Source of the DNA: Ignatzschineria indica
GTDB taxonomy: Bacteria > Pseudomonadota > Gammaproteobacteria > Cardiobacteriales > Wohlfahrtiimonadaceae
Direction: 5' to 3'
DNA: 64,000 nt
Assembly (NCBI RefSeq): GCF_003121925.1
Contig: NZ_QEWR01000006.1
Span: 39,911 to 103,910, forward strand
The notes under the pieces are model-generated. The model was not told the origin of the DNA, did no database searches, and worked only from the letters and a program-made list of their open reading frames with translations. The position numbers and the translations under genes were made by a program. Positions within the stretch are counted from its first letter, which is position 1. Every line of letters starts with the position of its first letter. This document shows positions 44,792 through 54,919 of the stretch, piece after piece.

Positions 44792-46099
44792 CTACTTATC
44801 ATCAAAACTGAGCGATTTCCCTTTTGTCTCCTTAATTAAAGAGATCGAAACAATAGAGATGAGACTCGCACAGACAAGGTAGATCGATATCGGCACCGAG
44901 CTATGAAAGTGATCGAGTAACGCTAACGAGATTAAGGGAGCCCATGAGCCTGCTAAGATTGGAGCGATCTGATAACAGAGTGAAAGCGCCGTATAACGCA
45001 CATGTGTAGGGAATAGTTCTGTCATTAGTGCCGAGTAAGGTGAGTAGGTCATCGATTGGAAGAAGAGCCCGATAATAATCGCCAACATAATAATGCCATC
45101 ATGCCCCGTATCCATCATGGGGAATGCGAAAAATCCCCATGTCGCCGTCAAAACTGCGCCCGTTACAAAGATCGGCTTTCTTCCATAAACATCACTTAAA
45201 TGCCCCATCAGCGGAATAAAGAAGACGTGGATCAAATGTGCGCCAAACATCATCACTAAAATCTCTGTTGTATCTTTATGAACCACTAGTTTTAGATAGC
45301 TGATGGAGAAAGTAACCACCATATAATATAAGATATTTTCAACAAAACGGGTTCCGATGCCGGCAGCTATCGCTTTCTTATGATATTTCAATACCTCAAC
45401 AATACCGAGTTGCTTTTCTGCTTTTAGTGCCTGCTGTCTTTGAGCTTCCTTAAATACCGGCGCATCATCAACACTTTTACGAATCCACAGTCCAATTAAG
45501 ACGACAACAGCAGAGAACCAGAAAGCAACGCGCCAACCCCAATCTAAAAACTGCTCTTGGGTTAATAATGTAGATAAGAGTAGAAGAATAATGGTCGCCA
45601 CTAAATTTCCTAAAGGAACGCCTGCTTGTGGCCAACTAGCCCAAAAACCTCTTCGATCGGGTGGGCTATGCTCAGAGACTAAAATCACAGCACCGCCCCA
45701 TTCCCCACCAAAAGCAAATCCTTGAATTAAGCGGAGAGAAACTAGTAATACCGGCGCCCAATAGCCGATGCTATCAAAGCCAGGAATTGTTCCCATCAAA
45801 AAGGTGGTAATCCCCACCATAATCAAGCTAATCTGCAGAAGCTTCTTTCGCCCATATTTATCGCCAAAATGACCAAATATAATTCCTCCTAATGGGCGTG
45901 CTAAAAAACCAACGGCATAGAGTGCAAAGGCTGCTAATATTCCATCAATCGCATTTCCTGTCTGCTTAAAAAATACTTGTCCAAAGACTAGTGCGGATGC
46001 TGTTCCATAAAGAAAGAACTCATACCATTCAGCCACGGAGCCCACGGTTGATGCCGCGACCGCTAGCTTCAACTCTTTTGACGCCTTCTTTTTTGCCAT
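44792..46099 (-). CDS. MFS transporter, metabolite:H+ symporter (MHS) family
   Basis: A 435-residue inner-membrane carrier with 12 helices and MHS landmarks: [18 protein letters not shown] in TM1, [16 protein letters not shown] between TM2 and TM3, [15 protein letters not shown] in TM4, and a second [11 protein letters not shown] motif between TM8 and TM9. Relatives include ShiA (shikimate), KgtP and YhjE. The substrate here is not determinable; the [11 protein letters not shown] form is common in carriers of small carboxylates. I used the ATG at 46099, six bases after AAGGAG; the frame continues upstream to 46156 without family similarity. It lies between the two tRNA-Ser genes. Confidence 0.85.
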   Translation of the reverse strand: MAKKKASKELKLAVAASTVGSVAEWYEFFLYGTASALVFGQVFFKQTGNAIDGILAAFALYAVGFLARPLGGIIFGHFGDKYGRKKLLQISLIMVGITTFLMGTIPGFDSIGYWAPVLLVSLRLIQGFAFGGEWGGAVILVSEHSPPDRRGFWASWPQAGVPLGNLVATIILLLLSTLLTQEQFLDWGWRVAFWFSAVVVLIGLWIRKSVDDAPVFKEAQRQQALKAEKQLGIVEVLKYHKKAIAAGIGTRFVENILYYMVVTFSISYLKLVVHKDTTEILVMMFGAHLIHVFFIPLMGHLSDVYGRKPIFVTGAVLTATWGFFAFPMMDTGHDGIIMLAIIIGLFFQSMTYSPYSALMTELFPTHVRYTALSLCYQIAPILAGSWAPLISLALLDHFHSSVPISIYLVCASLISIVSISLIKETKGKSLSFDDK

Positions 46100-46320
46100 A
46101 TCTATCTCCTTATTATCTTTATTATTATTTTCAATGTGGATACTTTTTAATCTCACATCTCTATCTAGAGTCTAAGATTTAGCATTTTTATTCTTGATGA
46201 AAAAAGCGGTAAAAGATGCTGATTTTGGCATAGGAGCAGATAGATGATTTAGGGACAATAGAGGAAAATAGAGAAAAGGGATATTCTTTATAGACTTGAA
46301 GTAGGTTAATCCCTCTCTAT

Positions 46321-46364
46321 AAAAAATAACCCCGAAAAGAACTTATCTGTTCAATTTCGGAGTT
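46321..46364 (-). terminator. Terminator of the autotransporter gene
   Basis: On the minus strand AACTCCGAAA and TTTTCGGGGTT pair with one mismatch and are followed by ATTTTTT. Confidence 0.8.
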
Positions 46365-46443
46365 AATCCGATTTTTATAGAATCTACTTGATCGACTTAA
46401 CTGATCAAGTAGAGATTAATACTTAGGGATTAATGCTTAGAGA

Positions 46444-49400
46444 TTAAAATTCAAAAGCCACACCAGCACCTATCCCTACTTTATTCTGAGTATCATAAGA
46501 GAATTGAACTCGATATTTTGCACGATCATTAATACGACCTTGAATACCCATCGACATCGCACTCTCACCATCGTAATAGCCAACACCCATACCAAATGAG
46601 TATTTTGAGTAGTCAATATAGGGAATCGAGCTCATCGCCATCGCACTAGCAATACCGGCACTTGCAACTTTACGGTTTTCATGCACTTTTTTCTCAATAT
46701 GATTCATACGAGTATTGTAGTGATTGAGTGTATAGTTAATATTTTGAATCTGTTGATTAGCCTGCGTAATCGATTGATTCATTTCATAGATCTGACCACC
46801 ATTGACCGCTTCTGTTGAGCCGGCACCGATATAACCATCAGCAACGCCGGTCACTTTACGGCCAGCGCCATCTGCTTTCGCAAAGTTGATCGCGCTAGCT
46901 TGCTGATCCCCCGTAATAGTAATAGCGCCAACAGTCGATTTGTTACCCTCTTTATCATAAATCACCGCTTCACCTGTACCGAACATCTGATTTTGATCGA
47001 TCGCTTGAATCGCTTCAGCAACGCTATTGTAGCCTTTACCACCAACAGTAAAATTATTACCATTCGTATTATATTTCACATAGCCAGAGGAATCGACCAT
47101 AGCACCGCCGCCAAGGAGATTAGCAATTGCGGTATTTGCATCATAGAGTTGACCGCCATTAACCGCCTCATTAGAGGATGGCGCAATATTACCCTCCGCT
47201 AAACCTGTGAGTTTACGATTCTCACCGGCACCATTCTCTTTAGCGATATTAAAATCACCACCGTGCGCAAGCTTATCGTCAATAACGATCTCATCTCCAT
47301 GGACCTGAATAACACCACTCTCCCCTTTTGTGATGCTCTCTACTTTGCCACTAATGTCACCCACACTGTTATTAATCGTATCGATTCTATCAGTCACATG
47401 CTTAAAGCCATCTTCTACAGTATTGATATCTGTATCCGCTTGGAGCGCATCTTTAAAGTTAGGCGCTGTCCATTTTCCATCACTATCAATGCTGGCACCA
47501 CCGCCAAGAGCATCGGCAATATTGCCGATATTAGTGCTATTTTGATCTACTCGACCTGTTAGGTCTTTGATATCATCCCTGTTTTGCGCAATCTCATTGC
47601 TATTAATCTCTACAGCCTGATTAGTTTGATTGAGTTGCGATCCACTTACAGCGTCGGTAGAAGTTTCTGATAAATCCCCTGCAGTTACACCTGTCACTTT
47701 TCGAGTGTCACCATTATCTTGTGCAAGATTGAGTGTATCCCGCCCACTAGCGACTTCGTTATTAATCACAATCTCATTGGGTTTCCCCTGCCCTGAACCG
47801 CCCAGAATAAAGATACCTCCCGAGCGATTAAAGCTATCCATACGTTTGTCGAGGTGATCAAACCCTTGATAGACGCTAGTGATCGTCCCTTCTTCAACAC
47901 CGGTGAAAGCAGATGAAAAATCGAGTTTCTCTAAACGGCCATCAGGATTGAGTCGACCTTGATCCCCCTCCCCCATCAATGCGAGAGAGATAGCTCTATT
48001 ACTCTCATAGAGCTGAGATCCATTGATAGCATCTTTAGAGTTCGCATGAACCGATCCTTCAGCAAGATCCGAAATCTTCTGACCTGCCATATCGATACCC
48101 AATTGTGTAATCGCCGGACCACCATCAATCATTAAACCGCGTTGGTTAAGTGTTGTATCACCCATTGCAATCGAGCCATCTGCTGTTAAATTCAGATCCT
48201 TCGCTAATTTAATCTCAATATTACCGGCATCATCAACATTCACACCGATATTGCTATCTGTGAGAGTCTGCACTTCAGCACCGCCGAGAAGATGCACTGT
48301 TTCACCCTGTTTATAATTATGAGATTGGCCATCATCACCGGCAAAATTCAGGCCCAGATTGAGACCTTCATTCAGCTGTTGAGCGACACGATCTAATTGT
48401 GCTTTATTCACTGCATCATCATCTTTCTCTCCTGCAGAAAGACCAGAAATGACCTTATTACCGGCATAAATACCGTTTGTAGTGACGCTCGGACCATCTA
48501 AAATAGATAAGCCTGATCCATTTAATTGAGTATTACCCGCTTGTACCGAATCAATATGGAGATTCTTCGCAAGTTTCACTTCAATCTCACCCTGATTATT
48601 GATATTGATACCGATATTATTGTCACTCAATTGTGTGCTATCAGCTCCACCTATAAAACTTAACTTGTCACCAAGCTGAAGATTTCTCTCACCACTATCT
48701 GCCGCAAAGTTAAGCCCTTTAGCAATGACTTCACTATTTTGTGCAATATGATCCTCATTCTCAGAAACACGCTTTGTCACATTCGTGATATCTTGCTTGT
48801 TTTGGGCAATATCTTTTGTATTAAGCTCTATATCTTTCCCAAGAGAAATAATTCCTGCTTCATTTGTCGTTACTCGAGAACCGAGAGATTCTATACTGGA
48901 CTCATTGTCGGTAACTCTCTTAGTAACATTATTTAGATTCTCATTCGTAGTTTTGATGGTTTCAGTATTCTCTGTAACCCGACCATCTAATCCAATAATC
49001 GCTTCTTGGTTCGCTTCAATATCAGTGCGGTTTTTAGCGATTGCTCGTGTATTATCCAGGACGTTCGAGTTAGTTTGGAAGAGCTGTGATCCATTCACGG
49101 CCTCGGTAGAATTTTCTGATACATCACCTTCCGCGACACCGGTTAAGGTGCGAGCGGTTACTTTCCCTTCACTATCGACATTGGCAAAATCGAAAGCTGT
49201 TGCTGTTTTGCCGGCAACATTATCAATCACAAGCTTTTTACCATCTTCAGAGAGCTGCACAAGTCCGGCTTTACCCGAAACAATACGGCTGTTGAGTGTG
49301 CTTAAACCATCATAAACGCTATTCACCGGCGAGCTGGCACCAACGGCACCGGCAAAATCGATCTCCTTCAACGTACCATCCGCATTTAACTGAGCATTTT

Positions 49401-52400
49401 CACCCATTAAAGCTTTAGAATTCTGCTGATTTACAGTGTAAAGCTGTGCGCCATTAATCGCATCGGTGGAGTTCTGCGCAATCTCCCCTGCCGTTAAACC
49501 AGTAATTTTACGGGTAACAACTTCGCCTTCACTATCGACACCACCAATATTAAATTGAGTGCGATCTGCCACTAAATCAGGATTGAAAAGAATCTCCGAA
49601 TTTTCACCTAAGACCAATAATCCCGCTTTTCCACCCATCACAGATTGGATAGCAGTGCTATTTTTAGCGATATCATTCGTATTCGTCGTAACACGACCAT
49701 CTAACTTACCAAATGCTTCCTGATTCGCTTTCTGATGAGCATCGATGTCAGTTCGATTTTTATCGATTGCATCTTTATTCTCAGCGATTGCCTTTTCGTT
49801 GACGCCGACTTGATCAGAAACATTTTTAAGATTCTCATTCGTAGTCTCAATGCTCTTTGTATTAGTCACGATACGATCATCTAATCCACTAATCGCTGTT
49901 TGATTCGCTTCAATATCAGTGCGGTTTTTAGCGATTGCTCGTGTATTATCCAGGACGTTCGAGTTAGTTTGGAAGAGCTGTGATCCATTCACGGCCTCGG
50001 TAGAATTTTCTGATACATCACCTTCCGCGACACCCGTTAAGGTACGAGCGGTTACTTTCCCTTCACTATCGATATTAGCAAAATCGAAAGTCGTGGCTGT
50101 TTTGCCGGCAATATTATCAATCACAAGCTTTTTACCATCTTCAGAGAGCTGCACAAGACCCGCTTTACCCGAAACAATACGGCTGTTGAGCGTGCTTAAA
50201 CCATCATAAACGTTGTTGATCGGAGAGCTGGCACCAACAGCACCGGCAAAGTCGATCTCCTTCAACGTACCATCCGCATTTAACTGAGCGTTTTCACCCA
50301 TTAAAGCTTTAGAATTCTGCTGATTTACAGTGTAAAGCTGTGCACCATTAATCACATCGGTAGAATTCTGCGCAATCTCCCCTGCCGTTAAACCGGTTAT
50401 TTTACGGGTAACAACTTCGCCTTCACTATCGACACCACCAATATTAAATTGAGTGCGATCTGCGGCTAACTCAGGATTGAAAAGAATCTCCGAATTTTCA
50501 CCTAAGACCAATAATCCCGCTTTTCCACCCAAAACAGATTGGATAGCAGTGCTATTTTTAGCGATATCATTGGTATTTTTGGAGGTTTGTTCAGTAACTG
50601 TCTTGATATCTTCCTGGTTTTTGGCAATAGCTCCTGTATTCGTCTCTATATCTTTTCCAAGAGACGTAATGCCCGCTTCATTTGTCGTTACTCGAGAACC
50701 GAGAGATTCTATACTGGACTCATTGTCGGTAACTCTCTTAGTAACATTATTTAGATTCTCATTCGTAGTTTTGATGGTTTCAGTATTCGCTGTTACGCGC
50801 CCATCTAACTTACCAAATGCTTCTTGATTCGCTTTTTGATGGGTTTCGATATCTTGCTTATTCTGAGCAATTGCATCTTTATTCTCAGCTACACTCTTAT
50901 TAGTTTTGTTGAGCTGTGATCCATTCACCGCATCTGTAGAGTTTTCTGATACATCACCGGCCGCGACACCCGTTAAGGTGCGAGGGGCCACTTTCCCTTC
51001 GCTATCGATATTAGCAAAATCGAAAGCTGTTGCTGTTTTGCCGGCAACATTATCAATCACGAGCTTTTTACCATCTTCAGAGAGCTGCACAAGACCCGCT
51101 TTCCCCGAAACAATACGGCTGTTGAGCGTGCTTAAACCATCATAAACACTGTTCACCGGCGAGCTGGCACCAACGGCATCAGCAAAGTCGATCTCCTTCA
51201 ACGTGCCATCCGCATTTAACTGAGCCTTTTTACCCATTAAAGCGTTAGAATTCTGCTGATTTACAGTGTAAAGCTGTGCGCCATTAATCGCATCGGTAGA
51301 ATTCTGCGCAATCTCCCCTGCCGTTAAACCGGTTATTTTACGGGTAACAACTTCGCCTTCACTATCGACACCACCGATATTAAATTGAGTGCGATCTGCG
51401 GCTAAATCAGGATTGAAAACAATCTCCGAATTTTCACCTAAGACCAATAATCCCGCTTTTCCACTCATCACAGATTGGATAGCAGTGCTATTTTTAGCGA
51501 TATCATTCGTATTCGTCGTAACACGACCATCTAACTTACCAAATGCTTCCTGATTCGCTTTCTGATGAGCATCGATATCGGCGCGGTTTTGATCTATATC
51601 CGTGCGATTCTGAGCGATATTCCCTTCGTTTTTGGAAACTTGATCAGAAACTATCGTGATATCTTGCTTGTTTTGAGCAATCGCATCTGTATTTGTCTTC
51701 ACACGACCATCCAAGTCGCTAATCGCTTCTTGGTTCGCTTTCTGATGGGTTTCGATATCTTGCTTATTCTGAGCAATCGCATCTGCATTTGTCTTCACAC
51801 GGCCATCCAAGCCGCTAATCGCTTCTTGATTTACTTTCTGATGAGCATCGATATCAGTTCGATTTTTTGCAATCGCATCTTTATTCTCAGCTACACTCTT
51901 ATTAGTTTTGTTGAGCTGTGATCCATTCACCGCATCTGTAGAGTTTTCTGATACATCACCGACCGCGATACCGGTTAAGGTACGAGCGGTTACTTTCCCT
52001 TCACTATCGACATTGGCAAAATCGAAAATAGTAGCTGTTTTACCGGCAACATTATCAATCACAAGCTTTTTACCATCTTCAGAGAGCTGCACAAGACCCG
52101 CTTTACCCGAAACAATACGGCTGTTGAGCGTGCTTAAACCATCATAAACACTGTTCACCGGCGAGCTGGCACCAACGGCACCGGCAAAGTCGATATCCTT
52201 CAACGTGCCATCCGCATTTAACTGAGCTTTTTTACCCATTAAAGCTTTAGAGTTCTGCTGATTTACAGTGTAAAGCTGTGCACCATTAATCGCATCGGTA
52301 GAATTCTGCGCAATCTCCCCTGCCGTTAAACCGGTTATTTTACGGGTAACAACTTCGCCTTCACTATCGACACCACCGATATTAAATTGAGTGCGATCTG

Positions 52401-52728
52401 CGGCTAAATCAGGATTGAAAAGAATCTCCGAATTTTCACCTAAGACCAATAACCCTGCTTTTCCACTCATCACAGATTGGATATCTTGCTTGTTCTGAGT
52501 GATATTAGTCTCATTTTTTGAAACTCGACCTGAAACATCAGTAATATCTTGCTTATTTTGGGCGATGTCCTTTGCATTATTTTCCACACTTTTACTGATG
52601 GATGTTATCTGCTCTTCAGTAATCGCAACCCTATTCCCAACTGCATTAAGGCTCTTACTTACAAGATTAATATCATTTCTATTCGCAGCTACATCTTGAT
52701 TCGTTTTATCAAGCTGTGATCCATTCAC
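46444..52728 (-). CDS. Giant trimeric autotransporter adhesin, YadA-like (main body)
   Basis: A 2,094-residue segment that forms the stalk and anchor of a YadA-type surface adhesin. The last 85 residues are the outer-membrane anchor (KKVHENRKVASAGIASAMA, then YSFGMGVGYYDG and VGIGAGVAFEF, ending in Phe). Upstream are alternating neck modules (DAVNGSQLN and DAINGAQLY repeats), TxxxV-x-GxxxGD motifs, and long coiled coils made of xxNKQDI and RTDIDxHQKANQE repeats. Four DNA copies of a 570-bp block occur. The frame has no signal peptide of its own; that lies upstream in another frame (52926-53456) and is joined by a one-base shift at 53000. Function: trimeric adhesion to host or surfaces. As given, this ORF would not be exported. 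Confidence 0.9.
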   Translation of the reverse strand: MNGSQLDKTNQDVAANRNDINLVSKSLNAVGNRVAITEEQITSISKSVENNAKDIAQNKQDITDVSGRVSKNETNITQNKQDIQSVMSGKAGLLVLGENSEILFNPDLAADRTQFNIGGVDSEGEVVTRKITGLTAGEIAQNSTDAINGAQLYTVNQQNSKALMGKKAQLNADGTLKDIDFAGAVGASSPVNSVYDGLSTLNSRIVSGKAGLVQLSEDGKKLVIDNVAGKTATIFDFANVDSEGKVTARTLTGIAVGDVSENSTDAVNGSQLNKTNKSVAENKDAIAKNRTDIDAHQKVNQEAISGLDGRVKTNADAIAQNKQDIETHQKANQEAISDLDGRVKTNTDAIAQNKQDITIVSDQVSKNEGNIAQNRTDIDQNRADIDAHQKANQEAFGKLDGRVTTNTNDIAKNSTAIQSVMSGKAGLLVLGENSEIVFNPDLAADRTQFNIGGVDSEGEVVTRKITGLTAGEIAQNSTDAINGAQLYTVNQQNSNALMGKKAQLNADGTLKEIDFADAVGASSPVNSVYDGLSTLNSRIVSGKAGLVQLSEDGKKLVIDNVAGKTATAFDFANIDSEGKVAPRTLTGVAAGDVSENSTDAVNGSQLNKTNKSVAENKDAIAQNKQDIETHQKANQEAFGKLDGRVTANTETIKTTNENLNNVTKRVTDNESSIESLGSRVTTNEAGITSLGKDIETNTGAIAKNQEDIKTVTEQTSKNTNDIAKNSTAIQSVLGGKAGLLVLGENSEILFNPELAADRTQFNIGGVDSEGEVVTRKITGLTAGEIAQNSTDVINGAQLYTVNQQNSKALMGENAQLNADGTLKEIDFAGAVGASSPINNVYDGLSTLNSRIVSGKAGLVQLSEDGKKLVIDNIAGKTATTFDFANIDSEGKVTARTLTGVAEGDVSENSTEAVNGSQLFQTNSNVLDNTRAIAKNRTDIEANQTAISGLDDRIVTNTKSIETTNENLKNVSDQVGVNEKAIAENKDAIDKNRTDIDAHQKANQEAFGKLDGRVTTNTNDIAKNSTAIQSVMGGKAGLLVLGENSEILFNPDLVADRTQFNIGGVDSEGEVVTRKITGLTAGEIAQNSTDAINGAQLYTVNQQNSKALMGENAQLNADGTLKEIDFAGAVGASSPVNSVYDGLSTLNSRIVSGKAGLVQLSEDGKKLVIDNVAGKTATAFDFANVDSEGKVTARTLTGVAEGDVSENSTEAVNGSQLFQTNSNVLDNTRAIAKNRTDIEANQEAIIGLDGRVTENTETIKTTNENLNNVTKRVTDNESSIESLGSRVTTNEAGIISLGKDIELNTKDIAQNKQDITNVTKRVSENEDHIAQNSEVIAKGLNFAADSGERNLQLGDKLSFIGGADSTQLSDNNIGININNQGEIEVKLAKNLHIDSVQAGNTQLNGSGLSILDGPSVTTNGIYAGNKVISGLSAGEKDDDAVNKAQLDRVAQQLNEGLNLGLNFAGDDGQSHNYKQGETVHLLGGAEVQTLTDSNIGVNVDDAGNIEIKLAKDLNLTADGSIAMGDTTLNQRGLMIDGGPAITQLGIDMAGQKISDLAEGSVHANSKDAINGSQLYESNRAISLALMGEGDQGRLNPDGRLEKLDFSSAFTGVEEGTITSVYQGFDHLDKRMDSFNRSGGIFILGGSGQGKPNEIVINNEVASGRDTLNLAQDNGDTRKVTGVTAGDLSETSTDAVSGSQLNQTNQAVEINSNEIAQNRDDIKDLTGRVDQNSTNIGNIADALGGGASIDSDGKWTAPNFKDALQADTDINTVEDGFKHVTDRIDTINNSVGDISGKVESITKGESGVIQVHGDEIVIDDKLAHGGDFNIAKENGAGENRKLTGLAEGNIAPSSNEAVNGGQLYDANTAIANLLGGGAMVDSSGYVKYNTNGNNFTVGGKGYNSVAEAIQAIDQNQMFGTGEAVIYDKEGNKSTVGAITITGDQQASAINFAKADGAGRKVTGVADGYIGAGSTEAVNGGQIYEMNQSITQANQQIQNINYTLNHYNTRMNHIEKKVHENRKVASAGIASAMAMSSIPYIDYSKYSFGMGVGYYDGESAMSMGIQGRINDRAKYRVQFSYDTQNKVGIGAGVAFEF
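49081..52482 (-). repeat. Four 570-bp direct repeats inside the adhesin gene
   Basis: Near-identical blocks occupy 49081-49650, 49975-50544, 50911-51480 and 51913-52482, spaced 894, 936 and 1002 bp, all multiples of three. Each encodes about 190 residues, from SGKAGLLVLG through the DAVNGSQL neck. Linkers of 324, 366 and 432 bp carry the variable coiled coil. Recombination between copies would change stalk length without breaking the frame. Confidence 0.9.
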
Positions 52729-52925
52729 AGCTTCTTTAGAGGTAGATGAAAGTTCACCATCTGCAATGTTAATGAGTTTTCGCTGTAATTCACCATTCCC
52801 GAAGGAAACAGCATTCTCAACTGTAACTGTGGAGCTTGCCCCTATTGCAACACTATTTTTAGCTGTACTAGTAGCTTGATTCCCTATAGCGATACTATTT
52901 TGTACCGTTGACTTTGCCTTATTAC

Positions 52926-53456
52926 CTAAAGCAATAGCTTTATCACCTGAGGCATCACTATTATCTCCAACTGAAACAGCTCGATTTCCTGTTTGGGTAC
53001 CCCACCGATAGCAATAGCTCCTTCATTTGATTTAGCCTTATTACCTATAGCAATCCCCCCTTCATTTTTAGAAATCGCTCCAGGACCTATAGCAACTGTG
53101 ACTGGAGCGCTTGCTTGAGCTCCTTGTCCAATGCTAATTTGAGTTTCATTTTCTAATAGACCTGCAAAGGTCGTTGGAGTCTCTAAATATTTCACTCCAG
53201 CAACTACGTCTATTTCATTTTGGCCTTCTTTCTCCATATCAGAAATATTTTGAATATCCTCTTCTGAGTCAGAAAAATTATTTTGAATAGCGTCTTGAGC
53301 AAATGCTACTGTTCCTTGAGAGATAAATAGTAGACTTAAACCTAACGTAACTAATTTCGATAAAGATTTACCTTTCTTTCTTTGAGAAGATAGTTCTGAA
53401 ACAACTACATAAGCTTGTTTAACATAACTCCAAATAACTTTATAAATCCTATTCAT
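52926..53456 (-). CDS. N-terminal fragment of the trimeric autotransporter (ESPR signal peptide and head start)
   Basis: The frame from the ATG at 53456 reads MNRIYKVIWSYVKQAYVVVS and continues to a hydrophobic core ending TVAFA: the extended signal peptide region (ESPR) of autotransporters, about 53 residues. It is followed by collagen-like YadA head repeats (SIGQGAQA, VAIGPGAIS, IAIGNKAKS, IAIGG). After IAIGG the frame goes out of phase and ends in a nonsense tail. The head repeats resume in another frame (AVSVGDNSDASGDKAIALGN) and run into the main body at 52728. Adding one G at the GGGG run on the minus strand (53000-53003) restores a single gene of about 2,340 residues, 46444-53456. A further upstream GTG start at 53471 is possible. 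Confidence 0.85.
   Translation of the reverse strand: MNRIYKVIWSYVKQAYVVVSELSSQRKKGKSLSKLVTLGLSLLFISQGTVAFAQDAIQNNFSDSEEDIQNISDMEKEGQNEIDVVAGVKYLETPTTFAGLLENETQISIGQGAQASAPVTVAIGPGAISKNEGGIAIGNKAKSNEGAIAIGGVPKQEIELFQLEIIVMPQVIKLLL
53000..53003 (-). other. Frameshift site in the autotransporter gene
   Basis: Four G residues on the minus strand (CCCC on plus). With five, the reading becomes ATC-GGT-GGG-GGT-ACC, giving IGGGTQTGNRAVSVG in phase with the main body. This could be a true mutation, a phase-variable run or a sequencing error. Confidence 0.75.
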
Positions 53457-54058
53457 AATCCTATTCACCACTTACATATCAGGACAATATATTTCAAAAC
53501 CGATTCTAATAACGACTATTAGACAGAAAGAGACAATAATTAAAACAATCTGTGAGTGTAGGATTTTATTTTAAAAACTATTAATCTCATAAGAGATTTA
53601 CATAATATTACAAAGTAAAATGAGTGTGGGAATTAACTCTAATAGAGAATTTAAGGTTAGGGACTTATCTCCATAGTAAAAAAGCAAATAAAAACAGATG
53701 GTTATATTTATTAATTTCTTTGAAATTATATTAATAAAAGATCACCAATAGCAGAAAACATTAAATATTCATAAATCTTAATTATGATATTTACATTTAT
53801 TTAAGAATCAAAGCTTTCAAAACGTTATAAAAAAAACAAATGATAGCAACTCATTAATTAAAAATATCATTTTATAAGCTCTTCATATTTTTAATGCACA
53901 ATCGATATTTTTGGCTATAAAATAAGATCCCTTTTTTAGATGTGAAAGATTATAAGTCGTTAGTGATTATCATCTATAGGAAAAAGATCGCTACTGCTTC
54001 ACTTCAGAAACATCATCACACTATTGCAAAACAGACATTGAAAAATAGATATCAGATA
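53457..54058. other. AT-rich divergent spacer between the adhesin and a lipoprotein
   Basis: About 600 bp that must hold the promoters of the autotransporter (minus) and the lipoprotein (plus). I see long A/T runs at 53690-53900 but no promoter that stands out and no RNA gene. Confidence 0.45.
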
Positions 54059-54562
54059 ATGAAAAATAGATCCTTAACTTATCTCTCATTAACCGCCACT
54101 TTCTCTTTACTCCTAAGTGCTTGTGGCACATTTCCACAACAATCTTATGGAATCTACGATACGCCGATGCCATCAACCGAGATCTCATTCCCTACGGAAG
54201 AGCGCACAATTGTAATCTACGATACGCCGGCAATCATTATGCCTACAGGCAATTATGGGGAAGTACATACAACCAAATCGAGTAAAACCTCCGGCGATAG
54301 TCAAACTCAAACAGAAGGCGGATGCATCACCAATGAATCTCACGATTTTCATACGAATGGGATCAGTACTACGCGCAAAAGCAACTGTAATAGTAGCTCT
54401 CAAACACGCAGCAATAGCAAGACACGTTCTACATCAAGTAGCGTAGGTTTTAATGTCGATGGCCCCGTCGGTGCCGCATTGGGCATGATTCGTCAAATGG
54501 AGGAGATCAACAATATCCAAGAACAGAATGCCAATGAGATGTTTAAAGCTTTTGGATTTTAA
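54059..54562 (+). CDS. Serine/threonine-rich predicted lipoprotein
   Basis: A 167-residue protein with a lipoprotein signal peptide (SLTATFSLLLSAC, acylated Cys22). Two near-repeats of YDTP (GIYDTPMPST, VIYDTPAIIMP) follow. The central part is rich in Ser, Thr and Asn with two cysteines (GGCITNES, KSNCNSSS), and a C-terminal amphipathic helix ends NANEMFKAFGF. No family was recognised. It lies divergent from the giant adhesin and may be an envelope accessory to it, but that is only positional. I took the ATG at 54059 because the signal peptide starts there; the open frame extends upstream to 53942. Confidence 0.7.
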   Translation: MKNRSLTYLSLTATFSLLLSACGTFPQQSYGIYDTPMPSTEISFPTEERTIVIYDTPAIIMPTGNYGEVHTTKSSKTSGDSQTQTEGGCITNESHDFHTNGISTTRKSNCNSSSQTRSNSKTRSTSSSVGFNVDGPVGAALGMIRQMEEINNIQEQNANEMFKAFGF

Positions 54563-54713
54563 AGTTATAGATTTAGTTATAGCTCTAGTTGAAGGTTCAA
54601 AATTAAAAAACATCCTTCCCGATAATATCATTTCAAATATTTACTAATCTTGAATCATCCGCAATGAATCATTTCAGCGGATGATCTCAACCAATGATTT
54701 ATTGCAGATATAA

Positions 54714-54743
54714 TAAAAAACCCCTAGCGAATGCTAAGGGTTT
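54714..54743 (-). terminator. Terminator of tRNA-Ser copy 2
   Basis: On the minus strand AACCCTTAGC and GCTAGGGGTT pair, followed by TTTTT. Confidence 0.8.
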
Positions 54744-54749
54744 TAAGAT

Positions 54750-54839
54750 TGGCGGAGGCGGTGGGATTCGAACTCACGAACGGTTTAACCCGTTGCCGGT
54801 TTTCAAGACCGGTGCCTTCAACCACTCGGCCACGCCTCC
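54750..54839 (-). tRNA. tRNA-Ser (anticodon TGA), copy 2
   Basis: It reads the same as the copy at 44593-44682 over all 90 nt, including CCA. The upstream promoter is also nearly the same (TTGCGA, 16 bp, TATAAT, with the shared AACTTTTCATTATAAT). It has a separate, different terminator. The two copies are direct repeats 10.16 kb apart. Confidence 0.97.
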
Positions 54840-54919
54840 ATAGGTAAGAATGAATATTATAATGAAAAGTTATGACTTCGCAACCTATTTTTCATTCTCA
54901 CTGCTTTTTTGACCGCTAA

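Noticed and set aside
48785-52147. Several similar plus-strand frames of 79-176 codons
   Set aside because: They are antisense to the adhesin gene and resemble each other because the 570-bp blocks repeat.
46444-52728. Possible CRISPR or satellite array
   Set aside because: The repeats are long, in-frame protein repeats of a trimeric autotransporter with no short repeat-spacer pattern.
53942-54058. Upstream extension of the serine-rich lipoprotein
   Set aside because: The 39 extra residues would bury the lipoprotein signal peptide that begins at 54059.
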